Shown piece by piece: positions 17,095 through 26,177 of a stretch of 39,319 nt of DNA (position 1 is its first letter; every line of letters begins with the position of its first letter). The position numbers and the translations under genes were made by a program. The stretch is from JBCFBK01 sp039679975 (GTDB lineage Bacteria > Bacteroidota > Bacteroidia > Bacteroidales > Prolixibacteraceae), in contig JBDKTZ010000555.1 of the NCBI GenBank assembly GCA_039679975.1, positions 1 through 39,319 on the forward strand, read 5' to 3'. Below the pieces are notes generated by a model that worked only from the letters and a program-made list of their open reading frames with translations, ran no database searches and was not told the origin of the DNA.

Positions 17095-17409
17095 ATGAGG
17101 ATTATATTTCGTATTTTAGTAATTGTCATATTCGCCGCAGGAGCCTGCACCCCCAAACAGGGCCAGAAGGTGGAAACGCCTCCGGTAAGTCAGATCGCTA
17201 TCCGTAATGTTACTTATAAAGTTGAAGGAATGACCTGCGACCATTGTGAAATGTCGATCCGCAAGGGAGTTGAAGAACTCAACGGAATTCAGGCTGTTGA
17301 AGTAAATCATGAAGACTCGACCGCACATGTTACCTTCGATCCTTCAGGCACCAGTGAAAAAGAGATCATTGCTGCTATAGAAAAACGTGGTTATCAAGTG
17401 GTCAGATAA
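17095..17409 (+). CDS. lipoprotein with heavy-metal-associated (HMA) domain
   Basis: 104 residues from ATG 17095. The N-terminus is a lipoprotein signal with lipobox AAGAC (Cys18). A linker of about 20 residues leads to one HMA domain with GMTCDHC (Cys48, Cys51), the Cu(I)-binding motif of Atx1/CopZ-type domains, and the usual beta-alpha fold to the end. Unlike CopZ it is exported and membrane-anchored. It lies 125 bases after the oxidase operon. I infer a role in periplasmic copper handling, perhaps passing copper to SCO or CuA; mercury or general metal binding is possible. Confidence 0.85.
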   Translation: MRIIFRILVIVIFAAGACTPKQGQKVETPPVSQIAIRNVTYKVEGMTCDHCEMSIRKGVEELNGIQAVEVNHEDSTAHVTFDPSGTSEKEIIAAIEKRGYQVVR

Positions 17410-17648
17410 TGAACAACCAATAAGGCCTGCCCTCTTTTCAACTTCCGGTAGCCTCAACGGGATGATTCCCCGATTTAAAAGATCGGAGAAAATCTTTCCT
17501 AAAATAATTAACTCTGCCTGCGCAACCTTTTGTAAATGAAGTGCATCATGGTAGAACAATGAGTGATAAGCTCGGATGCGGAATTGAATTCCCGTGTTTT
17601 GATTTTTTTAAGCCCAATTTGCCGGAAACAACAGAAACAATTACTCTC

Positions 17649-18032
17649 ATGAAAGCAGCTTTTATTTTTATTTTCAGCCTGCTGATATTACCCTTTTTAA
17701 TCTCCTCAGCAGGGAAGGATCCTACAAAAAACGTATGGGGAAAGGTCATCGATGAAGTGACCGAAAATCCTTTATATGGGGTAAATATCAGCATCATTGA
17801 TCTGGTTAACCCTCTGGGAACGATTACAAATGAAAAAGGGGAATTCCGTTTGTGGAACATCCCGGAAATAATTACCAGTTTGTCGGTCAGCCTTAATGGC
17901 TATAAAACCACGGAAATCAATATTGAACAGCATAATGATTCAGCAGGCGTGAGGTTAGTGATCAAATTGCAGCCTCTTATTGACCCGGTCAAACAGACGC
18001 TTTCACATTTTAAAAAGCAACGTAAGGATTAA
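17649..18032 (+). CDS. small exported protein with carboxypeptidase-regulatory-like domain
   Basis: 127 residues from ATG 17649. A signal peptide (about 1-21) precedes one beta-sandwich domain: GKVIDEVTENPLYGVNISI, then GTITNEKGEFRLWNIPE and LSVSLNGYKTTEINI, the pattern of CarboxypepD_reg-like domains found at the N-terminus of SusC-type receptors. Here it stands alone with a short basic tail. Function unknown; surface or periplasmic binding is the usual guess. The longer frame from 17541 has no signal and is rejected. The 239 bases before it hold no supportable gene. It converges with actF 26 bases away, and no terminator hairpin is seen. Confidence 0.75.
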   Translation: MKAAFIFIFSLLILPFLISSAGKDPTKNVWGKVIDEVTENPLYGVNISIIDLVNPLGTITNEKGEFRLWNIPEIITSLSVSLNGYKTTEINIEQHNDSAGVRLVIKLQPLIDPVKQTLSHFKKQRKD

Positions 18033-18058
18033 AAATGATGCGTGATGCTTTCCTTCAG

Positions 18059-19192
18059 TTAAGGATGATTCACAGGTATCAGATTGGCTTTCGCGAGCCA
18101 GGTCGTCACGACCCAGGTAAAGAGCCCGGCATACCCGAGATAGGAACCGATCTCGACCAATCCAAAGCCGGCATCACCCACCGCGATCGGCCAGATTTCA
18201 TAATATAACTCGACGTACTGTCCGACGATTAGCAGGAGGATCACCGGAATCATCACCATTTTACTTCGCGATGAGCTCCTGGGCATCAAAAACAGGAAGG
18301 GAAGAAACCAGTTCAGGATAATGCTCACATAGAACAATATCCCGTACACCCCTTCACTTCGCCTGACATAAAAGATGGTTTCTTCAGGTATATTTCCGTA
18401 CCAGATCAGCATGAACTGGGCAAATGTGAAGTAACCCCAAACAATAGACAGCATGAAGATATATCGGGTAAAATCGTGCAAATGGGAACGGTTCAGCAAT
18501 TTAAGATACCCAAATCTGTTCAGAAGGATTACAATCAGCGCGATGACGGCTGAACCATGTAAAAAAGCCGACACAAACATCTTGGCCGCGTATATGGTGC
18601 TAAACCAATGGACTTCAAGTGACATGAGCATATCTATAGCGAATACTGAAAAAGTTATGGCCACCACAAAAATAAAGATCCTCGACAGATGCTCCGATTT
18701 GTAAAAAGCGGTCATTCCTCCTTCAGCATCTTCCTTCAGAGAAATACGACGCATGAGTTTTGTGAGATAAATCCAAACAGCAAAAAACACGACGATCCGG
18801 ATCATGAAAAACGGCACATTCAAATAAGGCGCCTTATGGGCGATGAGATGATCTTGTTCAGCAACCTGAGGGTGTGACCATTCATACAGATGATGAAGGC
18901 CAAAGATCAACAGGACAAAGAAAACAGCGGCAAAAGGAATGTAGGCAGCCATTGCTTCAGGAATACGCTTGAACGCAGCCGACCAGCCGGATTGAGAAAT
19001 GTATTGGAGGCTGATAAAAAAAGATGCACCTATAGCCAGTGAAATAAAATAAAAATTGTTGAGCAGATAGTTGGCCCAGGTCCTGTCGGGACTCAAAATA
19101 AAACCGGCAATGAAGGTGATCACTCCGATCAGCATTAACCCGTAAGTAATTAAATTCAACTTCCTCGGTACTATAAATTTTTCGATTATCAT
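18059..19192 (-). CDS. actF: alternative complex III subunit ActF (NrfD-like membrane subunit)
   Basis: 377 residues from ATG 19192, about ten membrane helices. ActF is the second, shorter NrfD/PsrC-like quinol-interacting subunit of alternative complex III (ACIII), which oxidises quinol and reduces cytochrome c. Recognised by the family pattern of helices and the terminal position after actE, and by stretches such as HHLYEWSHPQV, LEVHWFSTIYAAKMF and YFTFAQFMLIWYGNIPEET. Last gene of actABCDEF. A TTG start three codons upstream is possible. It converges with the caa3 operon. Confidence 0.9.
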   Translation of the reverse strand: MIIEKFIVPRKLNLITYGLMLIGVITFIAGFILSPDRTWANYLLNNFYFISLAIGASFFISLQYISQSGWSAAFKRIPEAMAAYIPFAAVFFVLLIFGLHHLYEWSHPQVAEQDHLIAHKAPYLNVPFFMIRIVVFFAVWIYLTKLMRRISLKEDAEGGMTAFYKSEHLSRIFIFVVAITFSVFAIDMLMSLEVHWFSTIYAAKMFVSAFLHGSAVIALIVILLNRFGYLKLLNRSHLHDFTRYIFMLSIVWGYFTFAQFMLIWYGNIPEETIFYVRRSEGVYGILFYVSIILNWFLPFLFLMPRSSSRSKMVMIPVILLLIVGQYVELYYEIWPIAVGDAGFGLVEIGSYLGYAGLFTWVVTTWLAKANLIPVNHP

Positions 19193-19260
19193 GATAAGCA
19201 AAATCGTTATGTGTTAAATTTTCAAATCATTATTTGGTTCAACGTTCCTGTTCTTCAGGC

Positions 19261-19295
19261 TCACTACCCGATACTCATTACTCGCTACTCATTAC
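19261..19295 (-). repeat. five-unit heptamer repeat across the actE stop codon
   Basis: On the plus strand the units are TCACTAC, CCGATAC, TCATTAC, TCGCTAC, TCATTAC, i.e. NNNNTAC five times with no gap. On the coding strand this is GTANYGR repeated. It begins in the last codons of actE, includes its TAG stop (19287-19285) and runs into the actE-actF spacer. Confidence 0.75.
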
Positions 19296-19860
19296 TTTTT
19301 CTTTGCAATTCATTCCGGATATACAAGACCGCCTTCCAACGGTCATCCGGACGGATCATCGATCCGTGCTCGGCCATGATCCCCCAACCCACGGAGATAA
19401 CATGGTAAATTTCCCCGTCAGGTACATTGCGCACTTTATCAGAAAGAAGATTGGCGGGTGGAAAGGGATATTTTTTGGATGTAAATAACTGCCCTTGTCC
19501 GTTTCCCTGATCGCCATGGCAACTGGAACAATAAACCGTATAAATCTTTTTTCCTCTTTCCAGATTCCGGGATGTGGGTTCGAGAGGATTGTGAATAGTA
19601 ATCCCTGCCTTCACCCGGTCACTGTCATTTTTCTCATACTGATACTTCATATATCCACGCGGGATCGTCCCCTCAACAGGAGGCTGCATCGTTTTTCCGT
19701 CAGAAAAATTAGGGTTGCGCGTGTAAGTTTCATACGCCGGCGAGCTGATCATGTCATCAAAATACTGCCATCCGGTTGTATTCCTGTTCCTGTCACAGGA
19801 AGTAAAAATAATCGCCGAAAGAACGATCAATACGAGACTTATTCCATTTCTCAGGCTCAT
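19285..19860 (-). CDS. actE: alternative complex III monoheme cytochrome c subunit ActE
   Basis: 191 residues. A lipoprotein signal with lipobox FTSC (Cys22) anchors it outside the inner membrane. One cytochrome c domain with CSSCHGDQGNGQG and a likely Met ligand in the GWGIMAEHGSMI region, ending DDRWKAVLYIRNEL. ActE takes electrons from ActA and passes them on, in supercomplexes directly to the caa3 subunit II cytochrome domain. It lies four bases after actD. The 3' end is unusual in that a heptamer repeat crosses the stop codon. Confidence 0.93.
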   Translation of the reverse strand: MSLRNGISLVLIVLSAIIFTSCDRNRNTTGWQYFDDMISSPAYETYTRNPNFSDGKTMQPPVEGTIPRGYMKYQYEKNDSDRVKAGITIHNPLEPTSRNLERGKKIYTVYCSSCHGDQGNGQGQLFTSKKYPFPPANLLSDKVRNVPDGEIYHVISVGWGIMAEHGSMIRPDDRWKAVLYIRNELQRKSNE

Positions 19861-19864
19861 GGTC

Positions 19865-20392
19865 TTATAATTTTACAGGCGGTTCAACATTTAAATAAAC
19901 CTCTAAAGCACCGTTATCCTTTAATAATTTTTCTACTTGTTCAGGTTGAAATTCCGGAGCATTCGAATCAACAACCAGAATAAATTTGTCATTGGTAGCG
20001 CGCAAATCAACAATATCCGGCTTTTTCCCGGGGAATACCTGTGCCCGGAATGAAAATGTGAGTAAAGTCAGGATGGTAACGACCAGGATCGTTCCCACGA
20101 TGGTTATGACCAGGAAGGAAGGGAATGCATTTGTGGGTTTTCCTCCGAAATTCAGCGGCCAGCTTATGACTGAAGCAAAATACATAAATCCAAGCAGGGA
20201 AGCTGCTCCGAAAACGCCGTAAAAAAAAGCGGCATGACTAATCCTTGTCCTTTTACCCATTTTCACAATCACTTCATGGATAGGATAAGGTGTAAAAACC
20301 TCATCAATTTTATTTCCGCTTGCTTTAACCTGGTCAAAAGCTTTGACCAGATCAAATTCATCGTTAAAAACACCGACCATATACTTGTTCAT
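19865..20392 (-). CDS. actD: alternative complex III subunit ActD (DUF3341)
   Basis: 175 residues. A soluble N-terminal region (MVGVFNDEFDLVKAFDQV, FTPYPIHEV) is followed by two membrane helices (about 58-78 and 90-118) and a C-terminal region with FILVVDSNAPEF. This is the DUF3341 layout of ActD, a structural subunit without cofactors that binds the membrane face of the complex. It starts one base after the actC stop and ends four bases before the actE start. Confidence 0.92.
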   Translation of the reverse strand: MNKYMVGVFNDEFDLVKAFDQVKASGNKIDEVFTPYPIHEVIVKMGKRTRISHAAFFYGVFGAASLLGFMYFASVISWPLNFGGKPTNAFPSFLVITIVGTILVVTILTLLTFSFRAQVFPGKKPDIVDLRATNDKFILVVDSNAPEFQPEQVEKLLKDNGALEVYLNVEPPVKL

Positions 20393-20393
20393 C

Positions 20394-21800
20394 TTAGTGC
20401 TTTACTTGAGTTTCATTTGTTTCATGCGATAAAAATTGCGTCAGATCCGGTTCCTTGTCGTGTTTCGCTACACTTTTGATCTCAGAAATAGCAATCATTG
20501 GAATGTAGCGAAAAAATAACAGAACTCCTGCAGAGAACATGCCAAGGGTACCGACAAAAAGTCCAATCTCGATGATAGTCGGCGAGTAGCCGGCCCAGTT
20601 CGCCGGGATATAATTTTTACTCAATGAGGTCACAACAATGTTAAACCGTTCGAACCACATGCCGATGTTGATCAGAATGGAGATCATAAACACAATCCAC
20701 AACCGGCTCCTGACAGATTTGAACCAGAACAACTGCGGGATGATGGCATTGCATATAAACATGGCCCAGAACTGGAATGCATATTCCCCAAAAATCCGGT
20801 TGTGGAAGAAGGTATACATTTCGTAAGTGGAACCTGAATACCAGGCCATAAAGATCTCGGTCAGGTAAGCTGTACCCATGATCAGCGAAATAAAGATCAA
20901 CACCCGGCAAACCGCATCGACGTGGGAGTCGGTAATAAAATCTTCCATTTTATAGAGTTTGCGCATTAATGTCACGAGTGTTAACACCATGGCAAAACCC
21001 GAAAAGATCGCCCCTACCACGAAATAGGGGGGAAAGATTGTGGTATGCCAGCCAGGTTCGACGCCGGCGGCAAAATCGGTTGATACGATCGAGTGTACCG
21101 ACACGACCAATACGGCGGCAATACCTCCCAGTACAAAACTCAAGGCCTCAAAACGCAGCCATTGTTTGGATGAACCTGTCCATCCGAATGAAAAAAACCC
21201 ATAAATTGCTCTTTTTATTTTTGATTTGGTCGTATCGCGAATGGTCGCGAAATCGGGAACCATACCAAAATACCAGAAGCTGGCTGAGATCAGCAGATAA
21301 GCCGAGATGGCAACAAAGTCCCAGAAAAGAGGAGAATTAAAGTTAACCCATAAGGGTCCGCGGGTATTGGGATAAGGAAAAATGAAAAAGAACAGCCAGG
21401 GACGGCCCATGTGCAGAAGCGGGAACAACGCCGCACAGCCGACCGCCACCACCGTCATCGCCTCAGCGGCACGATTGATCGCCGTTCTCCAGGTCTGCCT
21501 CAGAATCAGCAGAAAGATGGAAAATGCGGTCCCCGCATGTCCGATACCAATCCACCATACAAAATTAATAATGGCCCATCCCCAAGCGACGGTATTATTG
21601 ACGCCCCAGGTACCGATTCCCTGCGTCACGGTGATATACATGCTATAAATACCCCAACCGAATAATCCAAGGCTCACTACCAGCGCGGCAGACCACCATA
21701 ACGGGGTCCGGGCATCAATTGGCGCAATGATATCGGTCGATATCTGTCCCAGAGATTTATCTCCGTGAATATGTTTTCCTCTGATCTGTAAATTATACAT
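20394..21800 (-). CDS. actC: alternative complex III quinol-binding membrane subunit ActC (NrfD family)
   Basis: 468 residues with about ten membrane helices. ActC is the main NrfD/PsrC-like integral subunit, thought to bind menaquinol and possibly couple electron transfer to proton movement. Family stretches include WGINNxVAWG-like GTWGVNNTVAWGWAIINFVWWIGIG region, the HMGRPW segment and WFERFNIVVTSLSKNY. It follows actB by 13 bases and is followed almost at once by actD. Confidence 0.94.
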   Translation of the reverse strand: MYNLQIRGKHIHGDKSLGQISTDIIAPIDARTPLWWSAALVVSLGLFGWGIYSMYITVTQGIGTWGVNNTVAWGWAIINFVWWIGIGHAGTAFSIFLLILRQTWRTAINRAAEAMTVVAVGCAALFPLLHMGRPWLFFFIFPYPNTRGPLWVNFNSPLFWDFVAISAYLLISASFWYFGMVPDFATIRDTTKSKIKRAIYGFFSFGWTGSSKQWLRFEALSFVLGGIAAVLVVSVHSIVSTDFAAGVEPGWHTTIFPPYFVVGAIFSGFAMVLTLVTLMRKLYKMEDFITDSHVDAVCRVLIFISLIMGTAYLTEIFMAWYSGSTYEMYTFFHNRIFGEYAFQFWAMFICNAIIPQLFWFKSVRSRLWIVFMISILINIGMWFERFNIVVTSLSKNYIPANWAGYSPTIIEIGLFVGTLGMFSAGVLLFFRYIPMIAISEIKSVAKHDKEPDLTQFLSHETNETQVKH

Positions 21801-21813
21801 AGGTCATTCATTA

Positions 21814-24768
21814 TCAGGCTTTGTTCCTTACTTTCGTTAAATATCCCACTGAGGGCAACGTGTGCAATTCTTCCAGCAGATGATAGTTGCGCTTATCTTT
21901 AAATAATTTGCTGATCCTGCTTTCCGGGTTATTCAGATCGCCAAACACAATCGCGTTACCAGGGCACGACTGTTGGCAGGCGGTTTTGATTTCACCCTCT
22001 GCGATCATTCTTCCTTCCAACTTTGCTGTCTGCTTTTTTTCCTGAATTCGCTGAACACACATCGAGCACTTTTCAACTACACCTCTTGAGCGAACCGTTA
22101 CATCCGGATTAAGTACCATTCTTCCGAGATCGTTGTTTGCGTTGTAATCGAATTTATCGTTGTCTACATACTTAAACCAGTTGAATCTCCGTACCCGGTA
22201 TGGGCAGTTGTTGATACAGTATTTCGTTCCCACGCAGCGGTTATAAGCCATCTGATTCAGTCCCTCCGAACTGTGAGGTGTGGCGGCAACAGGGCAAACA
22301 TTCTCACAGGGCGCGTTATCGCAATGCTGGCACATCACCGGCTGGTACGAGACATCAGGGTTTGATATCTCTCCTGAATAATATCGGTCTATCCTGATCC
22401 AATGCATGATCCGGCGGTTGCGTACCTGCTCCTTCCCAATTACCTGTATATTATTCTCAGCCTGGCATGCGATGGCGCAACTTCCGCAACCGGTACAGGA
22501 GTTCAAATCGATGGCCATCCCCCAATGATGCGCCGGAAACTCCCTTTCCGGGTAAAGTGTCACGTGCTTCTTCTCAAATTCTTCGTGCATTTCATTGCCT
22601 GCATCGGGCTTCAACAGGTATTCGTCCAGATTAGCTTCACGAACAATGGGACGCCCTTCCATGGAGTGATGAGTTTGCGATAAAGCCAGCAAATAAGTCT
22701 TTCCTGCAACCGGCTCAACCGTTGCATTGACCAGATAGTACTGCCGGTTTCCTCCCTGATCGGCAACGTGGGGGAACATATTTGTTCCGACTCCGTTACC
22801 TACCTTTCCGGCAAACTCCCTGCCATAACCCAGCGCAACAGCAATCGTTCCTTCGGCCTGACCAGGCTGAACGAATACCGGAAGTTCGACACCGTTGATT
22901 TTTATTACCTGTTCGTTTTCCAGTCCCTGTTCTTTCGCAAATGCAACCGGCACCGATGCATAATTATCCCAACTGATCTTTGCGACAGGGTCAGGAAGCT
23001 CCTGCAACCAGGGATTATTGGCATATTTACCGTTTCCAATCGCTATACTTTCATATAGAACCACTTCTTTTCCTGCTTGTGCTTCTTTCAGGGCGGAAGC
23101 GGCTGCAGAAAGCCCTGATGCCTCCCACGTTCCGGTGACGGCTGAATCACCGGGTTCGAATATTCCCTTTTGCAGGGTATAGTTCCAGAATATTTCCGGA
23201 TCAGTATATTCTGATTGACGGAAGTAAAATTCAGACTTCCATCGTTTTTTAATATAATCAGCCCATGAGCCTTGCTGCCCGCCCCAGGCCATCAGATTTT
23301 CTTCGGCATTTCTTGAATTAAATAGCTTAGCTACAGTGGGTTGCGAGAGGCTATAAAAACCTGACTTTGGTTCCAGGTCATTCCATGATTCCAGGTAGTT
23401 GGGCTCGGGCAAAATGTACGCACACGCTCTCGTAGTTTCGTCCTGCCGTTCGGCAAACGACACTGACAGCTTCATCTTGCTGATGGCGGCTTCCAGTTCC
23501 CTTCCTTCCGGATAATCATAAACCGGGTTAACACCCCAAACGATTAATCCGTCAATTTTTCCTGCAAGCGTATCTGCAACCAGGGTTTTCATCTCCTGAT
23601 CCGTCCCTTTTCTGATCTGCAGGGCAGACTCCCAAAGAATGGTCTGTCCGTAATTTCCCAGGAGCTGATTGATCCCGTTCACCAGCATTTGAATATTTTC
23701 GTCATTACTTCCGGAAACGATTATCGATTTACCCTCGTTTTCGAGCAATTCTTCGGCAAGTCCTGTTACATCCACTTTCGTTTGCACTCCGCTCAGTTGT
23801 CCTGCACCTTTCGCCTTTGCGATTTCGTTATAAAGCGACAATACGATACCACCTTCTTCCGAAGGCTTCACCGGGAAGCGGATATCGGCATTGGAACCGG
23901 TCAGTGACATGGCAGCTTCAAACTGATAATGTCTCAACATATCCCGCTGACCTGCATCAAGCTTCCGCGCATCAGTATAACGACGGGTATATTCAGCAGG
24001 AGAGAGCCAGGTTCCTAAAAAGTCGGCCCCAAAACTGACTACGACTTTAGCCTTATCGAATCGGTAATCAGGAATAGCCTGAATGCCAAAACTCTTCCTG
24101 TTGGCCATCAGCATTCCCGACGCTGAAACAGCATCGTACTGTACCCATGTGGTACCTGGCCAGGCATTCAGGAACTGATTGATCACCTGCTTTGCAGAGG
24201 GGGAAATGACCGTTTGGGTAAGCAATACCAAACGACCGTTTTGTTGCCTGATCTCGTTCAGCGTCTTCACAATTTCAAGATCGGCATCTTGCCATTTAAT
24301 GTCTTTGCTCCTGTATTGCGGGCCCTTATAACGGGCTCCGTCGTACAGATTCAGTATAGATGCCTGTATGCGTGCGCTGGTGCCTTGCCGGGATATCGAA
24401 CTAAGTTCATTCGCTTCTATTTTTATCGGCCTGCCATCGCGCACCTTTACCACCACACTGCAATAATCTCCCGCATCAAAATAGGATGAGGCATAATAAC
24501 TGGCCTGACCGGGGGTAATTTCTTCAGGTTTGATCAAATAGGGAATCGCTTTATTTACCGGACGCTCACAACCGCTTATTAAGGCGGTAGCCGCCAGACT
24601 AAACCCTAATGTTTTCAAAAAATCGCGCCGTGAACTTCCTGAATCACCTTCGTCCGTCTTTCTATAAAGGAGGCTTTTTTGCTTTGATTCTTCCCGTGCT
24701 TCCCTGATACGCAGGGCTTTCGGATCTTCCAACTCATCGAGGCTTCTCCAATATGTTTTCTCCATCAA
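21814..24768 (-). CDS. actB: alternative complex III iron-sulfur subunit ActB (molybdopterin-like/ferredoxin fusion, Tat substrate)
   Basis: 984 residues. A Tat signal, RRDFLKTLGF from residue 47, runs into ALISGC (Cys67), which could be lipidated. Residues up to about 720 resemble the large subunit of molybdopterin oxidoreductases, which in ActB binds no molybdenum. The C-terminal part is a multi-cluster ferredoxin region: CTGCGSCAIAC, CQHCDNAPCENVCP, CVGTKYCINNCP and CSMC with CQQSCPG, matching the cluster set described for ACIII. It passes electrons from the quinol site to the hemes. An unusually long N-terminal tail before the twin arginines is normal for Bacteroidota ActB. Confidence 0.95.
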   Translation of the reverse strand: MMEKTYWRSLDELEDPKALRIREAREESKQKSLLYRKTDEGDSGSSRRDFLKTLGFSLAATALISGCERPVNKAIPYLIKPEEITPGQASYYASSYFDAGDYCSVVVKVRDGRPIKIEANELSSISRQGTSARIQASILNLYDGARYKGPQYRSKDIKWQDADLEIVKTLNEIRQQNGRLVLLTQTVISPSAKQVINQFLNAWPGTTWVQYDAVSASGMLMANRKSFGIQAIPDYRFDKAKVVVSFGADFLGTWLSPAEYTRRYTDARKLDAGQRDMLRHYQFEAAMSLTGSNADIRFPVKPSEEGGIVLSLYNEIAKAKGAGQLSGVQTKVDVTGLAEELLENEGKSIIVSGSNDENIQMLVNGINQLLGNYGQTILWESALQIRKGTDQEMKTLVADTLAGKIDGLIVWGVNPVYDYPEGRELEAAISKMKLSVSFAERQDETTRACAYILPEPNYLESWNDLEPKSGFYSLSQPTVAKLFNSRNAEENLMAWGGQQGSWADYIKKRWKSEFYFRQSEYTDPEIFWNYTLQKGIFEPGDSAVTGTWEASGLSAAASALKEAQAGKEVVLYESIAIGNGKYANNPWLQELPDPVAKISWDNYASVPVAFAKEQGLENEQVIKINGVELPVFVQPGQAEGTIAVALGYGREFAGKVGNGVGTNMFPHVADQGGNRQYYLVNATVEPVAGKTYLLALSQTHHSMEGRPIVREANLDEYLLKPDAGNEMHEEFEKKHVTLYPEREFPAHHWGMAIDLNSCTGCGSCAIACQAENNIQVIGKEQVRNRRIMHWIRIDRYYSGEISNPDVSYQPVMCQHCDNAPCENVCPVAATPHSSEGLNQMAYNRCVGTKYCINNCPYRVRRFNWFKYVDNDKFDYNANNDLGRMVLNPDVTVRSRGVVEKCSMCVQRIQEKKQTAKLEGRMIAEGEIKTACQQSCPGNAIVFGDLNNPESRISKLFKDKRNYHLLEELHTLPSVGYLTKVRNKA

Positions 24769-24794
24769 AATTATCTTTTTTGATTGTTTTTATT

Positions 24795-25946
24795 TTAATA
24801 GTGACAACGCATGCAATCATTTGCACCAACATCTGCAGCCGTCATCCGCTTCAAATCTTTCATGGTATATTCTCCATGCATCTTTTTAAATGATTCGTAA
24901 TAGCCGTTTTCTGTAAACTGAACCTGCGTTTCTCTATGGCAATTGATGCACCATCCCATTGACAGATCAGAATGCTGCTTCATGATGTCCATTTCCGCTA
25001 CAGGTCCGTGGCATTTGGCGCAATCCAGTTTGGCGGAACCTACATGAATGGCATGACTAAAGAACACATGATCCGGCAGATTATGAATACGGACCCATTC
25101 AACAGGCTTTTTATTTTCAACGGCATCAACAATTTTGGCAATTTCAAATTTTCCCGAGTGAGAACCCTCACGGATCAAGACATGGCAGTTCATACAAAGA
25201 TTCATCGCGGGAATGCCTGCAGTTTTACTCTGCTCGGCAGTATGATGACAATACATACAATCGATGCCATTATCTCCGGCATGCACTTTATGTGAAAATT
25301 TGATTGGCTGAACAGGGGCATAACCAGGAGACAATCCCAGCCGGGTACCTTCCCTAAGCACCATGCTGATCTGTATTCCGAATGAAACAATGAAGATGGT
25401 AAGAGGAATAACACGGAATTTAATCTTTCTAAAAAAAATCAACTCCAGGATTGCCCATGTGATCATCAGACCCAGGAATATGAAAATCAACAGATTATAA
25501 ACCGTTGGTTTTACAGGGGGCATTCCCGTCATGGCCAAATCATCCAAATAGGCCTTCATTGCTTTCAGATCCTTCTCCTCAAACTGGAAACCGGCATGTA
25601 CCTGCGCCATTTTGGCTCCCATTGGCTGCATCAGGGCTGTCTGCAATGAAGCTTCATCCTTCTCAATGTATTTCACTGCAATTTCGATGGCCGAAGGATT
25701 CCAGTTCATCGTATCAGAGGGACTGAGATTATGACATGAGACACATGAGGGTCCCTGACGGTTAAAAGGAAGAAGGCCTTTAAAAAAACGTTCTCCCCTT
25801 TTTATATCTTCGTGTGAATGCCCTTGAACAGCTCCTCCTTCTTTCGCAAAAATGGCTGAAGGATTTCCAATTAAAATAAAGAAAATAAGTAAATAACTCA
25901 AAGGCAAAAACCTGTAACCAGGAACAGCGGAGGGCTCTCGTTTCAT
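24795..25946 (-). CDS. actA: alternative complex III multiheme cytochrome c subunit ActA, six CXXCH motifs
   Basis: 383 residues, first gene of the act operon. A signal peptide (about 1-34) is followed by a small cytochrome c-like domain with CVSCH near residue 68. Then come two membrane helices (about 147-170 and 177-197) and a multiheme domain with CMYCHH, CMNCH, CAKCH, CINCH and CMRCH, the last ending two residues before the C-terminus. The described core of ActA is pentaheme, so the N-terminal motif gives a sixth. It is the electron acceptor from ActB. No clear promoter box is seen in the 95 bases between its start and the upstream terminator. Confidence 0.92.
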   Translation of the reverse strand: MKREPSAVPGYRFLPLSYLLIFFILIGNPSAIFAKEGGAVQGHSHEDIKRGERFFKGLLPFNRQGPSCVSCHNLSPSDTMNWNPSAIEIAVKYIEKDEASLQTALMQPMGAKMAQVHAGFQFEEKDLKAMKAYLDDLAMTGMPPVKPTVYNLLIFIFLGLMITWAILELIFFRKIKFRVIPLTIFIVSFGIQISMVLREGTRLGLSPGYAPVQPIKFSHKVHAGDNGIDCMYCHHTAEQSKTAGIPAMNLCMNCHVLIREGSHSGKFEIAKIVDAVENKKPVEWVRIHNLPDHVFFSHAIHVGSAKLDCAKCHGPVAEMDIMKQHSDLSMGWCINCHRETQVQFTENGYYESFKKMHGEYTMKDLKRMTAADVGANDCMRCHY

Positions 25947-26040
25947 TCTGCAAGCTTTAATAAGTCTTTTTTAACTTTAGGATTTCGCAACTCAACAGAC
26001 TTTAACAATCTTTCAAGACTTAGGTTTTCCTTACCTGTCG

Positions 26041-26072
26041 AAAAAAATAAAAAAGAGGCAGAGAAGCCTCTT
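26041..26072 (-). terminator. intrinsic terminator of the AI-2E permease gene
   Basis: Stem AAGAGGC (26053-26059) and GCCTCTT (26066-26072) with a six-base loop. On the minus strand it is followed by a T-rich run (26052-26041). It separates the permease transcript from the act operon. Confidence 0.85.
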
Positions 26073-26177
26073 CCCGATTTTCTTATCAGCGAATAAATGA
26101 TTGATAAAAAGCATCGTTCATCGACAAAGCGTGCTGCTCTTTGATCCAAATGAAGAAGCCTTACAACGGAAGAAAGA

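Noticed and set aside
17344..17559. 71-codon minus-strand ORF between the HMA and carboxypeptidase-like genes
   Set aside because: It overlaps the HMA gene end by 66 bases on the opposite strand and has no recognisable domain or promoter.
25943..26149. 68-codon minus-strand ORF just upstream of actA with a four-base overlap
   Set aside because: It contains the intrinsic terminator of the permease gene, and its translation shows no family pattern.
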